A DNA stretch of 64,000 bases from Apostichopus japonicus (taxonomy: Eukaryota; Echinodermata; Holothuroidea; Aspidochirotida; Stichopodidae). The notes beneath the pieces are model-generated. The model saw nothing but the letters and a program-made list of their open reading frames with translations. It searched no databases and was not told the origin of the DNA. The stretch covers positions 7,854,501-7,918,500 of the forward strand of contig NC_092571.1 of the NCBI RefSeq assembly GCF_037975245.1. The letters are read 5' to 3'. Position 1 is the stretch's first letter, and each line of letters opens with the position of its first letter. Both the position numbers and the translations under genes were made by a program. Positions 12,901 to 24,800 of this stretch are shown piece by piece.

Positions 12901-15900
12901 TATTGCGCAGTACAAACACTATAAACCGTTTCATGACTATAACAACATATGCAAAAAAATACTACGAAATATTTATTCTGTACCAAAGATGGGTAATTAA
13001 CATTTACTATTAATACAGTTGGTTGTGCATTGTAGTAATTAAATTTAATACATCAAAAAAAAAACTGTTGAATTTTCCCCTTCCAAATCCCACATTTTTC
13101 ACTCAAAGTGTATAGCGCAGTACAACACTATCAACTGTTTAATGACTATAACAACATCCTATATGCAAAGTAGGTTAGAGCTATAGTGCAGCTATCACCA
13201 AAATCATACCAGATCATGATAATTCACTTCATTCCAAGATACAGTTATTTTAAGATACTTAAAATATCTTTTATTACTCCCATCTAGCTTCGTTTGCAAA
13301 AATGTCCATGTTAACTTAGAAATAGAAATCTTTCTCGTTTTAACCATGAACTTGCTTTACGTCCTTTTTAAATATGCAGTTTGCATTTTCTTGTAGTCAT
13401 TACGACTTCCAGACCAAGCATTCGGACATTTCCTGTCACTAATAAACTTGTTGGATGAAAGACATAGTTTGCCTAAATTTATGCTCATCTTTCCTACATA
13501 TTCTACCAGTAAATAATGTAGTGTTCAAATTTTGTGTGGCAGTTTTGAAGGTTTCCGCATTTGGTCTTTTTATAAAATACTATGCATTCCCCGAGTACAA
13601 CACTGCTATAAATATTTAGACTTGTGAAGCAATTTGACCGTTTTGAGATGGTGATACTTCTAATACGATACATTCTTCCCTGATATAAATCAAGCATACC
13701 TGTCCCATGATTCATGCATATGCAGAGATAAATACCTACAGGTATGCTTGGCTGTGCTGGGAGATATTTAATGCAAATTTCTACACTTTAACCTCTAGCA
13801 GCTGCATAGCTGTTTGCTACTGAACAATAACATGATTCCCTGATATAAATCCAGCATACCTGTCCCATGAATTGATTCATGCATATGCAGAGATAAATAC
13901 CTACAGGTATATTTGGCTGTGCTGGGAGATATTTACTGTAAATTTCTACACTACAACCTACATAGCAGCTGCATTGCTGTTTGCTACTGAACAATAAAAC
14001 TTCCCAGTCGTTTTCATGACATTTATGGTCGAGTGGCCTACAGGATATGTCAGTGCTGTTCTAATCTATAACTATTTCCTTTATTCTAACAGCAGGTACT
14101 GTCTCAAACTGGCACTCAACGATCCCGGTGGAGAAAGTGACCTTAACATGTTCCGTAATGCTGGGTGCGGTGAACTATCACAATTCGTTAAATTGCTTGA
14201 TAACTGACGTGACTTTGCAACCTCCTAACGATTGAAGATAAATATTGACTGTGGATATCAGCGTATTCATGCTTGATAATTTGTCTTACAGTGTGTTTGA
14301 CACATTTGTACATTAGTTTCAGTTTTTCTGACAAAAGGAATATTTGAGGTCACAGCCTCACGCTACAGAAAGACATTTACAAGCAGATTTACATGTTCCT
14401 AGTTGTCTTTTTCTCATGAATGAACAAAATATTTTGCCCTAATCTCAAGAAAATATTAGTGGATTTAAAGGATGACTATATAAATGCAAAATCAGTTCTG
14501 CTTATTTTTTATTTTTTTTTTTTGCTTGTGTTTCTTTATCACTTTTAGTTTTGACAAAATTATGACCCTTTAAATATATCAGGCACATCAATTGAAGTGG
14601 CTGGACTACTTAGTCTAACACACCAGACCATTAAAGCTAGCTCCTCAAAAGCTTAATAGAAAAACATAATAAGTCTCAAAAAATATTTTTAAATTTGCAT
14701 TACAATTTTGTCAAGGACGAATGTGTTTGAATGTCATCCATGGTGTGTTCTGTAGTGTTCAACCGATTAACCTAATCGGAATCGGAATCGATACGAATAT
14801 TGTATAATCGGAACATAATCGGAATCGGTAAAAATTACGTGGAATACCAGTTATGTGATACCGATTATTCAAAAACATATGGAAGGTGAAAATATCATTA
14901 TTCAAAAACATATGGGAGTTGAAAATATCAACTGATGTATTAGGTTTGTTCTTTTACTACGAAATATTAAAATAAGACATCCTCTATACGTCTTTCACAG
15001 TGTATACTTTCATCAAATTAGGCTGCCAGGGTCGCCGATTTTGCTTCCCTCGTGGTTAGTGACTTCATATTTCTTGGCACAGTAAGCATAGCAGCAATAC
15101 CAATTTCGCGAATTAACGAATGTGCTGGACAGGGTCGGAAATAAGCGGGGGCATGGGCGATTCGCCCTCGCAAGTGCTAAAAAGACCTCCTAAAGCACAA
15201 TTACGAGTGCGAAAAAGAAAAATGAAATATAAGAAAATCGCCCTCGTTTTATCAGGTGTCTGTGTAAAATTTATTGTGACATGCGTTTGCTTTAGCTAGG
15301 AATTGCAGTTGCAGCGCGAATCGCGCAAACAGTTTTCACATCTCGCATCAAATTTGAAGCAGTGCGAGAGGGTCGCGCACAATCACCGGGAATTTCCCGT
15401 GGCAAATTACGGCCTGCACGAAGCAATTTCAGTACCAGCGAAAATAACCTAAAATCCTCACAAATCTCCGACCACATGGTAGCCTTCCTTCACACTAAGT
15501 CAACTGCATGGAAATCTAACCTTGCCATCTGTTTATTCGCTCCAGTTGTGTAAATAAAAAATAAAAATATCTACGGAAACTGCAATCTTCGACCACATGT
15601 TAGCCTAACAACCACACTAAGTCAATGGGAAATGTAGCCTAACCATCGGTTTGCAAAAAAAAATGCGTAGCTTAGTTTACAACTTTCAATTTGCTGGCAA
15701 TCGGTATTTGTTTGCAAGGTACTGTAAGTGATATGTCTTAAAGAGGGAATGTTATATTTTATATTGGAGTAGTTTCTAGTTGTTATTATTTCTTTACATC
15801 AATCTGGTATTACATTTTAGAGTAATTTTAAACAAGATACGATGATAAAATTTGCTTTTCAGTTTGATTGGCCTACGCTTACATTTTCTAATTGAACCTG

Positions 15901-18825
15901 AATGGAGTTAAATAGGTAACGAATAGGTATGTTTAACTTCAAATTCGTAACATTTCCATTTGTCCTTAAACGGTGTAATACTGAAAATAAGTACAAAATA
16001 ATGTAGGAATGAAGGCAATATGTCATTAAAATTTACACTTTGGTAAAGATTGAAGATGGATGGTTTGTCTGAGATACTTTTTGAGATGGATATTTTGAGT
16101 AACTATTCTTAACCCATTTCAAGCCATTAACAGGTGACATTCCCGTCGAGGTGGTTAGGCCAGTCCCTTAGCACAGTGCTGACTAGGTAGGATGTCATAT
16201 TTCCGTATTTTGGAAATTTAAAAAAAAAAAAAACTGTTTTTGTTTCCGAGAAACTCCAGAGGTAATTTGGTTCATACAAAATGATACCTTAGAGCATTGT
16301 ATAACAATGAAGCAAAAGGAAACAGGGGAAAATCACAACAATAATTGTTCCTGTCAAACTTTATTGCAGATTTCGTATAGACAGGATATTTTCTCATTTT
16401 CAAATAATCGGAATCGGAATTGGTAGGATTATGAAAAAAATAATCGGTAATCGGTATTTTCTGTTATGCATAATCGGTTGAACTAGTGTTCTGTTGTTCT
16501 TCAGGGGATAAAAAAATATTTCTTGATAAAGCTATGAGAAATTTTGAAACAATGTGATAAACAGTAACATTTAGGGGCGCATTGAAGACCTGGTAACATC
16601 ATTGCTCGAGACTTAAAGGAGTATTGCAGACTATGAGTTGACATTTGTGTACCCAAATTATGCTAGAAGCAACCCAATGCCTGTTGTAACCTAGCTCCAA
16701 AATTACGAACAAGATCTAAGATTCTTTTTGTGTTTCTCATGAATTAGTTTTACACATTTCAAAGATGTAACAGATTGAATCGAACAAGCATGTGGAACTG
16801 TTTGTGAATAAAACAATCTCCATTCCAATTGTCAAACTATCGGCTTTAGATCACCACTTTTTACAGCACAGAACTGGTTTAATCCTGCGGTTAAAATCCT
16901 GATCTAGACCAAACTTCTTTGCCCCCTTCCACTTTTGTTTATTAATATCATATTAGCAAGTTTTCCACTGTTATTTATTTTATTTTATTATTTTATTATT
17001 TACTTAAATTGTCTGACAAGCTTAAATTTGTCCACATGATTGTCATTTTCCAGGAAACTTGATATGTATCTCAAGATTTATTCTGAGATTAAAGGAGATG
17101 ATTACATATGAATACAAAACAAGTGAGACACTTACTTAAAATGATCTTGTAGAGCTACATTAAAATCAAATGAGTCTGCCCTGTCTTGGAAACCGATGCC
17201 GATAAATGCCTTCTTCCCTAAAAAAGAAAAGAGATCACATTACTCCAGATATAAATATTAATAGAATCAACCGCATGCACGAAATCAGGGTTTGAGCATA
17301 AACCATGACCATAGCTATTGGATGCAACTTTTTTAACAGATTATAAGCTTTATCTAAGGTCATTTAGTTTACTTGTCCTTCTAACGATAGGTATCAACTT
17401 TATGATTATCTTGGTGTCCCAGCAGGGCAAAACATTTCTTCTGGTTGTTCGTCGGACAACCACGTCTTAACATTTTGGTTGTCCAAATAGCAAACTTGGT
17501 TGTCCCTCCCCCCTCCCCACCCAAAAAAAAATTGTAGCAAAGTAGCAATGACCAATAGATTTGTAGGCTGGTAAATAGACCATCATCAATACATTGGGGA
17601 TGACACCATTTTCTCAACAATAGATAACAACTTTTCTTTGAAGGGGAGGGCTGTTTTGAAGAGGAGGGGATTGAACAGGTATTTGGAGCACTTACTTGCA
17701 AGTTTTATGACAGTTTGCATAGAGGCATATTTCTGGAGATACAATTTACAATTGCTTACCTTCATACTGTTTGTACACAGGAGTTCTTAGATCATTGTAT
17801 GGTGCACAATACAGGGACCTTGTGCTAATTTCATCCTGATGCTAGTATCTTAACAGCCCTTTAAAAGGCTGCCCTTATAGCAAAGGTCTTTATATAAATG
17901 GAGAAAACGACCAAATAGATACATATGCAAGGACATACCACTTTCATCTTCAATTCTAATGACAAAATATCTGCTCGAATCAAGAACAGACTCCACAGCT
18001 TCACCGGGATAACTTGGGATGGGGGCCTTGGCAAATAGTTCTCCAGAATTTTTATCTTCTATGCAAATGAAACATTTTTTCCCGATGGCCATAACTTTCA
18101 TCCGACTTATCCAATCTGGACTGTCTAACTTCCAATCAGCTGCTCTGTACGAAAACAGTAAAAAGGATATATTTAAAAATGGATCAGTCTGTAACTGTAA
18201 ATAAGGTTGCCTTCTTGCATGGCATAAATGCCAAAAATATTATTATCCACTATATCGATATGCTTCATTTGATGAGCAAGTACTTAATATTAGGGAGAGA
18301 AGAGCAAAAATGCAATGCCACACCAGATAGCCTACTGTACCGTTAAAAAAAAGGGGGGATCATACAGTCAACAAGTTCCCATCTCACTGTAAATAAGCAA
18401 TGAAAACTTTTAAGGTTTTCAAAGAATCAGCTTGATTGTTTCACTTCATGACACGTGTAAGTAAAGAAACAATACAAAACCCAATGTACTTATATTTTTT
18501 AACCAGCTAGCCTTGGTTGATGAGAATTTACAATACATGCCATGACAGAGCAGACATCAAATAAAAGATTAAAATGGTAATACATATGTGGGTACAGTAT
18601 TGCTTCTCAATTATAACATCCAACACTCTTGTTCCACCTATCTAACATTAGGCCTAGGTCTAGAAGAAGCTTTAACTGTTCATTCAGTCTGGCCTAGGTC
18701 TGAAAAGTAATGGATACCTTAAGTACCTACCTGTATCCACGATTTGTTGTTCTTGGTGGTATTCTGAACACATGAACCTCAGGTTTCACCAAGAGTATCC
18801 TTTCATAATCACTGGCAGTTGTCAT
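6901..18825 (-). CDS. NECAP: NECAP endocytosis adaptor-associated protein (complete, 7 exons)
   Basis: Exons in transcript order: 18731-18825, 17939-18144, 17136-17217, 11899-12007, 10208-10391, 8757-8874, 6901-6943. All have GT/AG sites and matching phases; they total 837 nt, or 278 residues, against about 275 in human NECAP1. The protein starts [20 protein letters not shown] and residues 1 to about 130 form the PHear (PH-like) domain, including [20 protein letters not shown] and [10 protein letters not shown]. Exon 4 carries the conserved stretch [13 protein letters not shown]. The next part is Pro/Gln/Ala-rich, with DLFG and WGDF motifs, and the chain ends WVQF. In animals NECAPs bind the AP-2 alpha appendage through the C-terminal WxxF motif and clathrin adaptors through PHear, acting in clathrin-coated pit formation and AP-2 recycling. 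I cannot say whether it corresponds to vertebrate NECAP1 or NECAP2; invertebrates usually have one gene. Its introns hold several transposons. Confidence 0.95.
7015..7505. repeat. Diverged direct duplication, about 290 bp apart
   Basis: 7029-7212 and 7321-7505 share blocks such as atatggccattt, acattttaaca, atgccccc and gagatatcatg in the same order. It lies in NECAP intron 6. Confidence 0.6.
8231..8589. mobile_element. hAT-type MITE with perfect 8-bp target duplication
   Basis: 359 bp with ends CAGGGGTGGGCAACCT and, inverted, CAGGGTGGGCAACCT. It is flanked by ATCTAAGA at 8223-8230 and 8590-8597. An 8-bp duplication and CAGGG termini are hallmarks of hAT elements. Too short for a transposase. 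It sits in NECAP intron 6, about 170 bp downstream of the exon 6 donor. Confidence 0.9.
9579..10194. mobile_element. TTAA-flanked non-autonomous element with central hairpin
   Basis: 616 bp with inverted ends AGCAGCATTTTGCGT. TTAA flanks both sides (9575-9578, 10195-10198). A central perfect inverted repeat, GTTGTACCAGGGAGTTG with a 5-nt loop, is at 9879-9917. It lies in NECAP intron 5 with its edge about 9 bp from the exon 5 splice donor. Confidence 0.75.
11494..11815. repeat. Tandem duplication with AT-rich palindromes
   Basis: A roughly 112-bp unit starting gagtttgatgtg is present twice, with partial copies following. Each unit holds the palindromic stretch catatatatgtatatatg. NECAP intron 4. 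Confidence 0.8.
12301..13157. repeat. 210-bp tandem array, four copies
   Basis: The mark tttattctgtaccaaa recurs at about 12341, 12551, 12761 and 12971, spaced 209-211 bp. Copies differ by few changes, so the array is young. NECAP intron 3. Confidence 0.95.
13673..13995. repeat. 160-bp tandem duplication
   Basis: Two copies, each starting ttccctgatataaatc and ending gctactgaacaataa. NECAP intron 3. Confidence 0.9.
14757..16483. mobile_element. 1.7-kb element with perfect 13-bp terminal inverted repeats
   Basis: 1727 bp with ends GTTCAACCGATTA and TAATCGGTTGAAC. TAGT occurs just outside both ends (14753-14756, 16484-16487), a possible 4-bp target duplication. Subterminal words aatcggaatcgg repeat near both ends. 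No open transposase frame was seen; superfamily not assigned. NECAP intron 3. Confidence 0.75.
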
Positions 18826-20129
18826 TTTGATAGTATAGGCTAGTCCTTTGTGGAGATTGTATGACTTGAGAAGAATGTTTTACTATTTGTTAGTTCAAAG
18901 TTAGAGCTAGAAGTTGTAATGCTAAACAATTTTAGCATTACAATATAGATCAGTTAATTCAGACTTCAGTCATCAGAGACACTGCAGGTCCCAACATTCA
19001 CAACAATGGTCAGTGACTTTCCAACATAAAAATATCTCAACCTGCCTTTCCTCTGGGAAGGTCTTGCCTCACGTTATGTTGAACTGATGCAAACTTGACA
19101 CAACTTGCCTGAGGCTATTTTATTCCAACACTTGTTGCGTGTATAGGGATCGTACTAGCTTAACTGTTAATGATCATGATACCGATACAGGCCTAGGCTA
19201 AATCCAACACAATTTAACGAGTTTGTATAAAAGTTAACGTTAGGCTTACAATACAAGTTACAGTAAGTTACAGCTTGAACGGGAATTTAGTTTAGCCTAG
19301 GTAGGTATCAATTTTGACAAAAAATATTCCGCATTGAACTACAAACAAGACATGTACTATAAATCCCTCCAGAGTCCATATCAGTATTTGGCCAGGTGAA
19401 ATGCAGTGTCTTTTAAGTTGATGCAAAAGTTGATAACCTCCTCTGTTATGGTATAGGCCTGGGCCTACGTAGCGGTATTAACGTTGATCTTACTCTTAAT
19501 TAATGCAGAAGAGTAACACTTGTAACACTGGCCTAAATGGTTACGATTTTCCAACACAGTAAACACGATACCCACATGTACTACATCTCGCAATTCTCTT
19601 TGCTTCGATAATTAGGAACAGTGCCCTCTAACCCATCCCACTTTAGAATTTCATAGAAGAAACGACTGATATAGTCAATCTAATTGTGAAAATAAAATTT
19701 TATTCTGCATTGAGAAATAACTGGCTGCCTAGCAACAACACGCTAATTCGCTTTATTTTAATTTGATGTTCCTGATTCAGTGACAGGGAAGCGTAACTCG
19801 CAGATTGGGCCCTGAGAGAAGTAATTTGCGTTGCTTCTTAGCAGTTAGAAATGCATTTCGTTGTTTGCTATAATGATAGTTGTTGTAGGATAATGTTATT
19901 GCCATCGGTCAAGACGTTCGACTGCCGAATTACCTAGGCCTAGGCTATGTTAAGGGTAGGCTGTAGGTCTAACTTAGCCGGATCTAGTGCCATTCCGGCA
20001 TAGCTATATTCCGCCGTAACTTTCCTCCATACTTTTCACTGTCTTCAAATATGTAATAGTCCGTTGAATAAATTATATTATGCTGATTGTTTCTTAAAAA
20101 GACCGATTCTGATTGTCGATTTGAATAAA
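18826..20129. other. Divergent intergenic region upstream of NECAP
   Basis: Should hold the NECAP promoter and 5' UTR, but no clear TATA box or initiator was recognised. It has several cctaggcctagg-type palindromic words (18650-18700 and 19930). Confidence 0.35.
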
Positions 20130-20138
20130 CGATTTTGT

Positions 20139-20919
20139 GGGTACACGTCAGTCAGACACGTTTTCAGTCCGAAAATAAAATACACGTTCTCAGTACGAAA
20201 AAACAAGTTTTCAGTCCGACACGTTTTCAGTCCGAAAATAAAATACACGTTTTCAGTCCGAAAATGAAATACACGTTTTCAGTCCGAAAATGAAATACAC
20301 GTTTTCAGTCCGAAAATGAGATACATGTTTTCAGTTAGGGAATGAAAGCAGTTTTAATGCCATAATATCACCAATAAACGGTGACAGCCAAAACTGATAG
20401 TAAAAAATCGATTGAATCTTTTGTATTAAGTCTCACATCACTGGCCTCAACAAAGACTTGGGACCCCTTAACAACTATCAGTTCTACAAACATATGTAAT
20501 CCGTTCTTCGCTCCTTAATCAGCTTCCTGTATAGTCATGGTTTGTTTGGTTCTAATTCCATCAATGCAATTTACACTTTAAACCTAGCGTCATAATTTCA
20601 TTGTGTTACATTTTGTACTTTTCATTCGACTGCCAATATTGCTGACGAAGGTTCCAGGGGGACCGAAAATTCCAATATTTTTTCTAAAACTTTACTCCTT
20701 ATTTGTCAATTATGAGTATATACGAAAGATTCAATCGTTTTTTTTTATAATCAGTTCGGGCTGTCACAGTTTATTGGTGATATTATGGCATTAAATCTGC
20801 TTTCATTCCCCAACTGAAAATATTTTCGGACTGAAAACGTGTATTTCATTTTCGGACTGAAAACTTGTCGGACTGAAAACTTGTCGGACTGAAAACTTGT
20901 CGGACTGAGGGGTGTACCC
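20139..20919. mobile_element. Foldback transposon with tandem-repeat arms, 9-bp target duplication
   Basis: 781 bp with ends GGGTACAC and GTGTACCC, flanked by CGATTTTGT at 20130-20138 and 20920-20928. The outer left arm is a tandem repeat of acacgttttcagtccgaaaa-type units. The right arm is the inverse (ttttcggactgaaaa). Inner arms (about 20330-20425 and 20733-20815) also pair, including ccataatatcaccaataaac. The central loop has no coding signal. Confidence 0.88.
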
Positions 20920-21275
20920 CGATTTTGTGGCCTAGGTAGCAATATACAGTGCATATAGGCCGACAGTGCACCCACAATAATGTGCTTGTTCCACCATATA
21001 TCCTGATGTTTCTCTTTCACACCAATTCGATGATTCCAGAAATCCATCATGGTTTCTGAATTTTTTTCTGAAATTTGATATCTTGACACTAGTAAAAGAA
21101 TGATTGGAACAAACGTCTGACAATAGATAAGCACTAAGATTGCAATGTCTACGATATAAACTTGCTATCAAATTCAGAGATATAAATTTTTAAGAAACTT
21201 TTGTGAGTTACAATGTGGTATTGATAATAATGAGTAGATGATTTTAAGACCACATACAAGGTTTGTGCTGTGTCA

Positions 21276-21660
21276 TATAAAGTGATCATATTGGGTTTAA
21301 ATTAGATGTTCTTGTTAGTGTCACATGTTGATAATATTGCACATGCATCTTATAAAGTTATCATTTTGGGATAAAGATGTTCTCTTTAGTGTCACCCCAT
21401 ACAAAAAAAGTCCTGCATAAAATCCTGCGGGATTTTATGCAGGATCCTGCAGGATTTATGCCAGGATTTGGCAACATCATGCTTATGAAGGATTCCTGTA
21501 CATGCATCATGGAATCCTGCATGCACATGAAGGATTCTTGTACCTTTGGAAGGAATCCTGTTCCATATACAGGAATCCTATAGGATTCCTGCAGGACTTT
21601 TTTGTATGGGACATGTTGATAAATTGTCATAAAAGCCCATCTCTCTAGCACTCTGTACAT
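21276..21660. repeat. Tandem duplication split by a MITE
   Basis: The segment around ttagtgtcacatgttgataa is intact at 21313-21333. In the second copy it is split by the 21396-21610 element. Confidence 0.7.
21396..21610. mobile_element. 215-bp MITE with a visible empty site
   Basis: Ends CCCATACAAAAAAAGTCCTG and the inverse GCAGGACTTTTTTGTATGGG. The interior is rich in ggattcctg/aggatcctg words and can fold. Compared with the unsplit copy upstream, the insertion adds the element plus at most 2 bp (AC). It lies 236 bp upstream of the LRRC34 start codon. Confidence 0.8.
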
Positions 21661-21845
21661 GAACCCATATGTCGTTTGTTGTGTTGACCTAGATGTCTTC
21701 ACCACAGAGAATGGAGAACTAATTTATTGTGCTTTCTTTTTGTTTAGGAAATTAATTCATCATTTTAGAGGGGCAATTTTAAGAAGAATTCCGGAGAAAG
21801 TCACCTTATTTGTGAATATTACACTCCTCCCGAGGCTCGATAGAT

Positions 21846-24800
21846 ATGTCGGATCCAGCGGGGGTTCTTAGTAGATATGAAGATGTCTGTGAAGAACTTG
21901 AAGTTAAACCGAGCCCTTTCATCATGAAAGTTCTGGATAAACAAAGAGAAGATCAGATTGTGTAAGTCTATTTGAAAGGATATTCTGGTGGCAGGAGTTG
22001 TTATTGTTGAAGTTTATTGTTGAGCATTATTGTTTTCAAAATGTGTTGTAATTTAATAGTTTGTAATCGGTACCTCTGGCTGATTTTTTTGGTGCTGGGG
22101 GGAAGGTGGTGGGGAGGGGGCTTGATAACATGCATTCTAATTTATTCACAGAAGAAGATGATATCTTTTAAGTATAATTGTATTTTGAATTATAACTCAG
22201 AAAATTAAAGATCTAGAACAAATGATACCTTTCGAGTCAAATGCTTGGCAGTTGGCATGAAACTATTTTTTGATATTATAAAAGCATGAGTGAACCTAAT
22301 TGAATTTCTAATATTCAAGGTGAATGCTAATAAAGCATGTAGCTAATCCACAAGCTATTCTGAGATCACATTCGGAGGATGGATCTCATCGCAAAAGTTT
22401 TGCTTATTAGTTTTGTAACATTCCAAAATCGGTGGCATCCTAAAGGTATAGGAAGTTTTTGTACCTTCCCCCACCTCCCCCCACCCCAACTTTTCTGTAT
22501 ACCAAAAACGTCAGTGTTAAAATCATTATGATTATAATTTAGATTTCAATAGTAAATCCTTGAGATTGCTTTCACTTGGTTTAATCCACCATGTTCTCTT
22601 TCTTAATTCTGTGAACACAGTATGCATCAAAACATTTCAAACAGAATATTTTCATCATGCTCAAGAATTTGGTTATTTTGTTTGAAAAATTTAGGTATCT
22701 TAAGTGCCAACATGAATGATCTTGAAGTATGTTTCACCTTCATTCATGACTTACCAAATTGTCAGAGTTTGCGCTCTAGTAAAATTCTCTTATGAAACAT
22801 AGATCTTGCATTTTGGTGCCTATATTGTGTGCTTTTTTTGTGTCTACTTTGTCCTGGCATATGGTTATTTTGTTTGAAAGATTTAGCTGTATGGTCTGTG
22901 CCATCATCGTGATCTTGAAGCAGGCGCGTAGCCAAGGGGGGGGGGGGGGCAAAGTGGGCAGCGCCCCCCGAGCATTTTTTTTTTTAATTTTTAATGTTTT
23001 TATGATATCGCTAGTAATTTCAAATGAGAAAATGCTAAGATGCAACTTACAATGCCTGGGAAGTGCCATTTCCAGCGATCTGGGAGGCATTTTCAGCCAA
23101 AATTTTCCTGTACGCTTCGCGCCAACCATGGTGGCGCTACGCTTAGATAGTTTGCAATGCCGTTTCTACGGCTCTGATAGTTTGCCTACGTGTTTGCCCC
23201 TCCCTTGGCAAATTCCTGGCTACGCGCCTGTCTTGAAGTATGTTTTACCAATTGATAACATTTACTGTAATGCAGTAATTCAATCATGACTTTTGTCACT
23301 CTAGTAATTGTTTCATATTTGTCTCGCATTTCGTGTCTATTTTGTGTGTCCATGCATAATTATCATAAATGCATGTGCTATGACTTTTATGCATATGATC
23401 ATTGACAACCATTATCAATGCTTCAAAATTGTACTCTATTTCATTTTTTTTTTACACAAATTTGTAGAAGAGAACTTCAGTATTTGTAAGTATTTTCACA
23501 AATAATTGTGAGTTTTGACTGTTGAATTTAATGCTCACATTTGTTTACTCACAGTACCAGTGTAACCTAAGGCTTCTATAGGTAATGCAAACTAGATATG
23601 TCTGGTCCAGGGGTCTTTAGGGTCTAGGCTAGTATTTTATCTGCTGATGTATTTTTACTCGTTTTCATGCTAAGGCTAGAGCTGGGAATAAAATTGCCTC
23701 TATCACTGAGGACATGTCAGTTGAAATGTAAACACACAATATTTTTTTGGTTTAGAATTTATGTATTTAATTGAAACTAGACTATGGTGAGTTAACTAAG
23801 TTACACACAGTTTTAACTGACAATATAATGAAACAACTACGAAAACATATATTTATTCTGATCGGATAATAGTCAAAAGGTATTGTATAGGAAAGTGGAG
23901 ATATCTTGGTTTTTACATGTTTTTAAATTAACCTTCAGCTGGGAATAATTTATCCAGTATCTCATTGCCATATATACTATGCAAAATGCCATTTGCTAAG
24001 AAATTGCTATACAAGTCAAAATAGGTATCCAATTTTTTTTTTTACACAGAAACCATAACTTTTTTTAAGATGCAAATTTCAGAGCTTTTGGAACTGCTAC
24101 ACAAACTTTGGGTGACATCGTTACATATAAGTTTAGGAATACTATCGATGTTGTAGATAATGTTGAAAAGTTTATGTTTTTCTTGTGTGATCAATGCAAG
24201 CATATTGACAGATTAATCTACAGGAGCCTATTTTTCCATTAACTAAGTTTGAATCTTTCTGCTTGGTTGTTACTAGTGTAGTCTATTGCACCACACATAC
24301 ACCTAACGTTATAACGAGTCATGACTAGAGTCACTTCTTGGTTGTTACTTCTGCAGTTTATGCACCGCACATACACCTAACATTATAATGAGTCATGACT
24401 AGAGTCACTTCTTGGTTGTTACTACTGTAGTTTATGCACCACACATACACCTAACATTATAACGAGTCATGACTAGAGTCAGTGCTTGGTTGTTTCTTCT
24501 GTAGTTTATGCACCACACATACACCCAGCATTATAATGAGTTATGACTAGAGACACTTCTAGGTTCTTGCTACTGTAGTTTATGCACCGCACATACACCT
24601 AACATTATAACGAGTCATGACTAGAGTCACTGCTTGGTTGTTACATCTGTACTTTTTGCACTGCACATACACCTAACATTATAACGAGTCATGACTAGAG
24701 TCACTGCTTGGTTGTTACATCTGTAGTTTTTGCACTGCACATACACCTAGCATTATAATGAGTCATGACTAGAGTCACTTCTTGGGTGTTACTACTGTAG

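Noticed and set aside
22776-23289. Opposed 117- and 165-codon frames
   Set aside because: They span a hAT MITE and its flanks in LRRC34 intron 1, and no family resemblance was seen.
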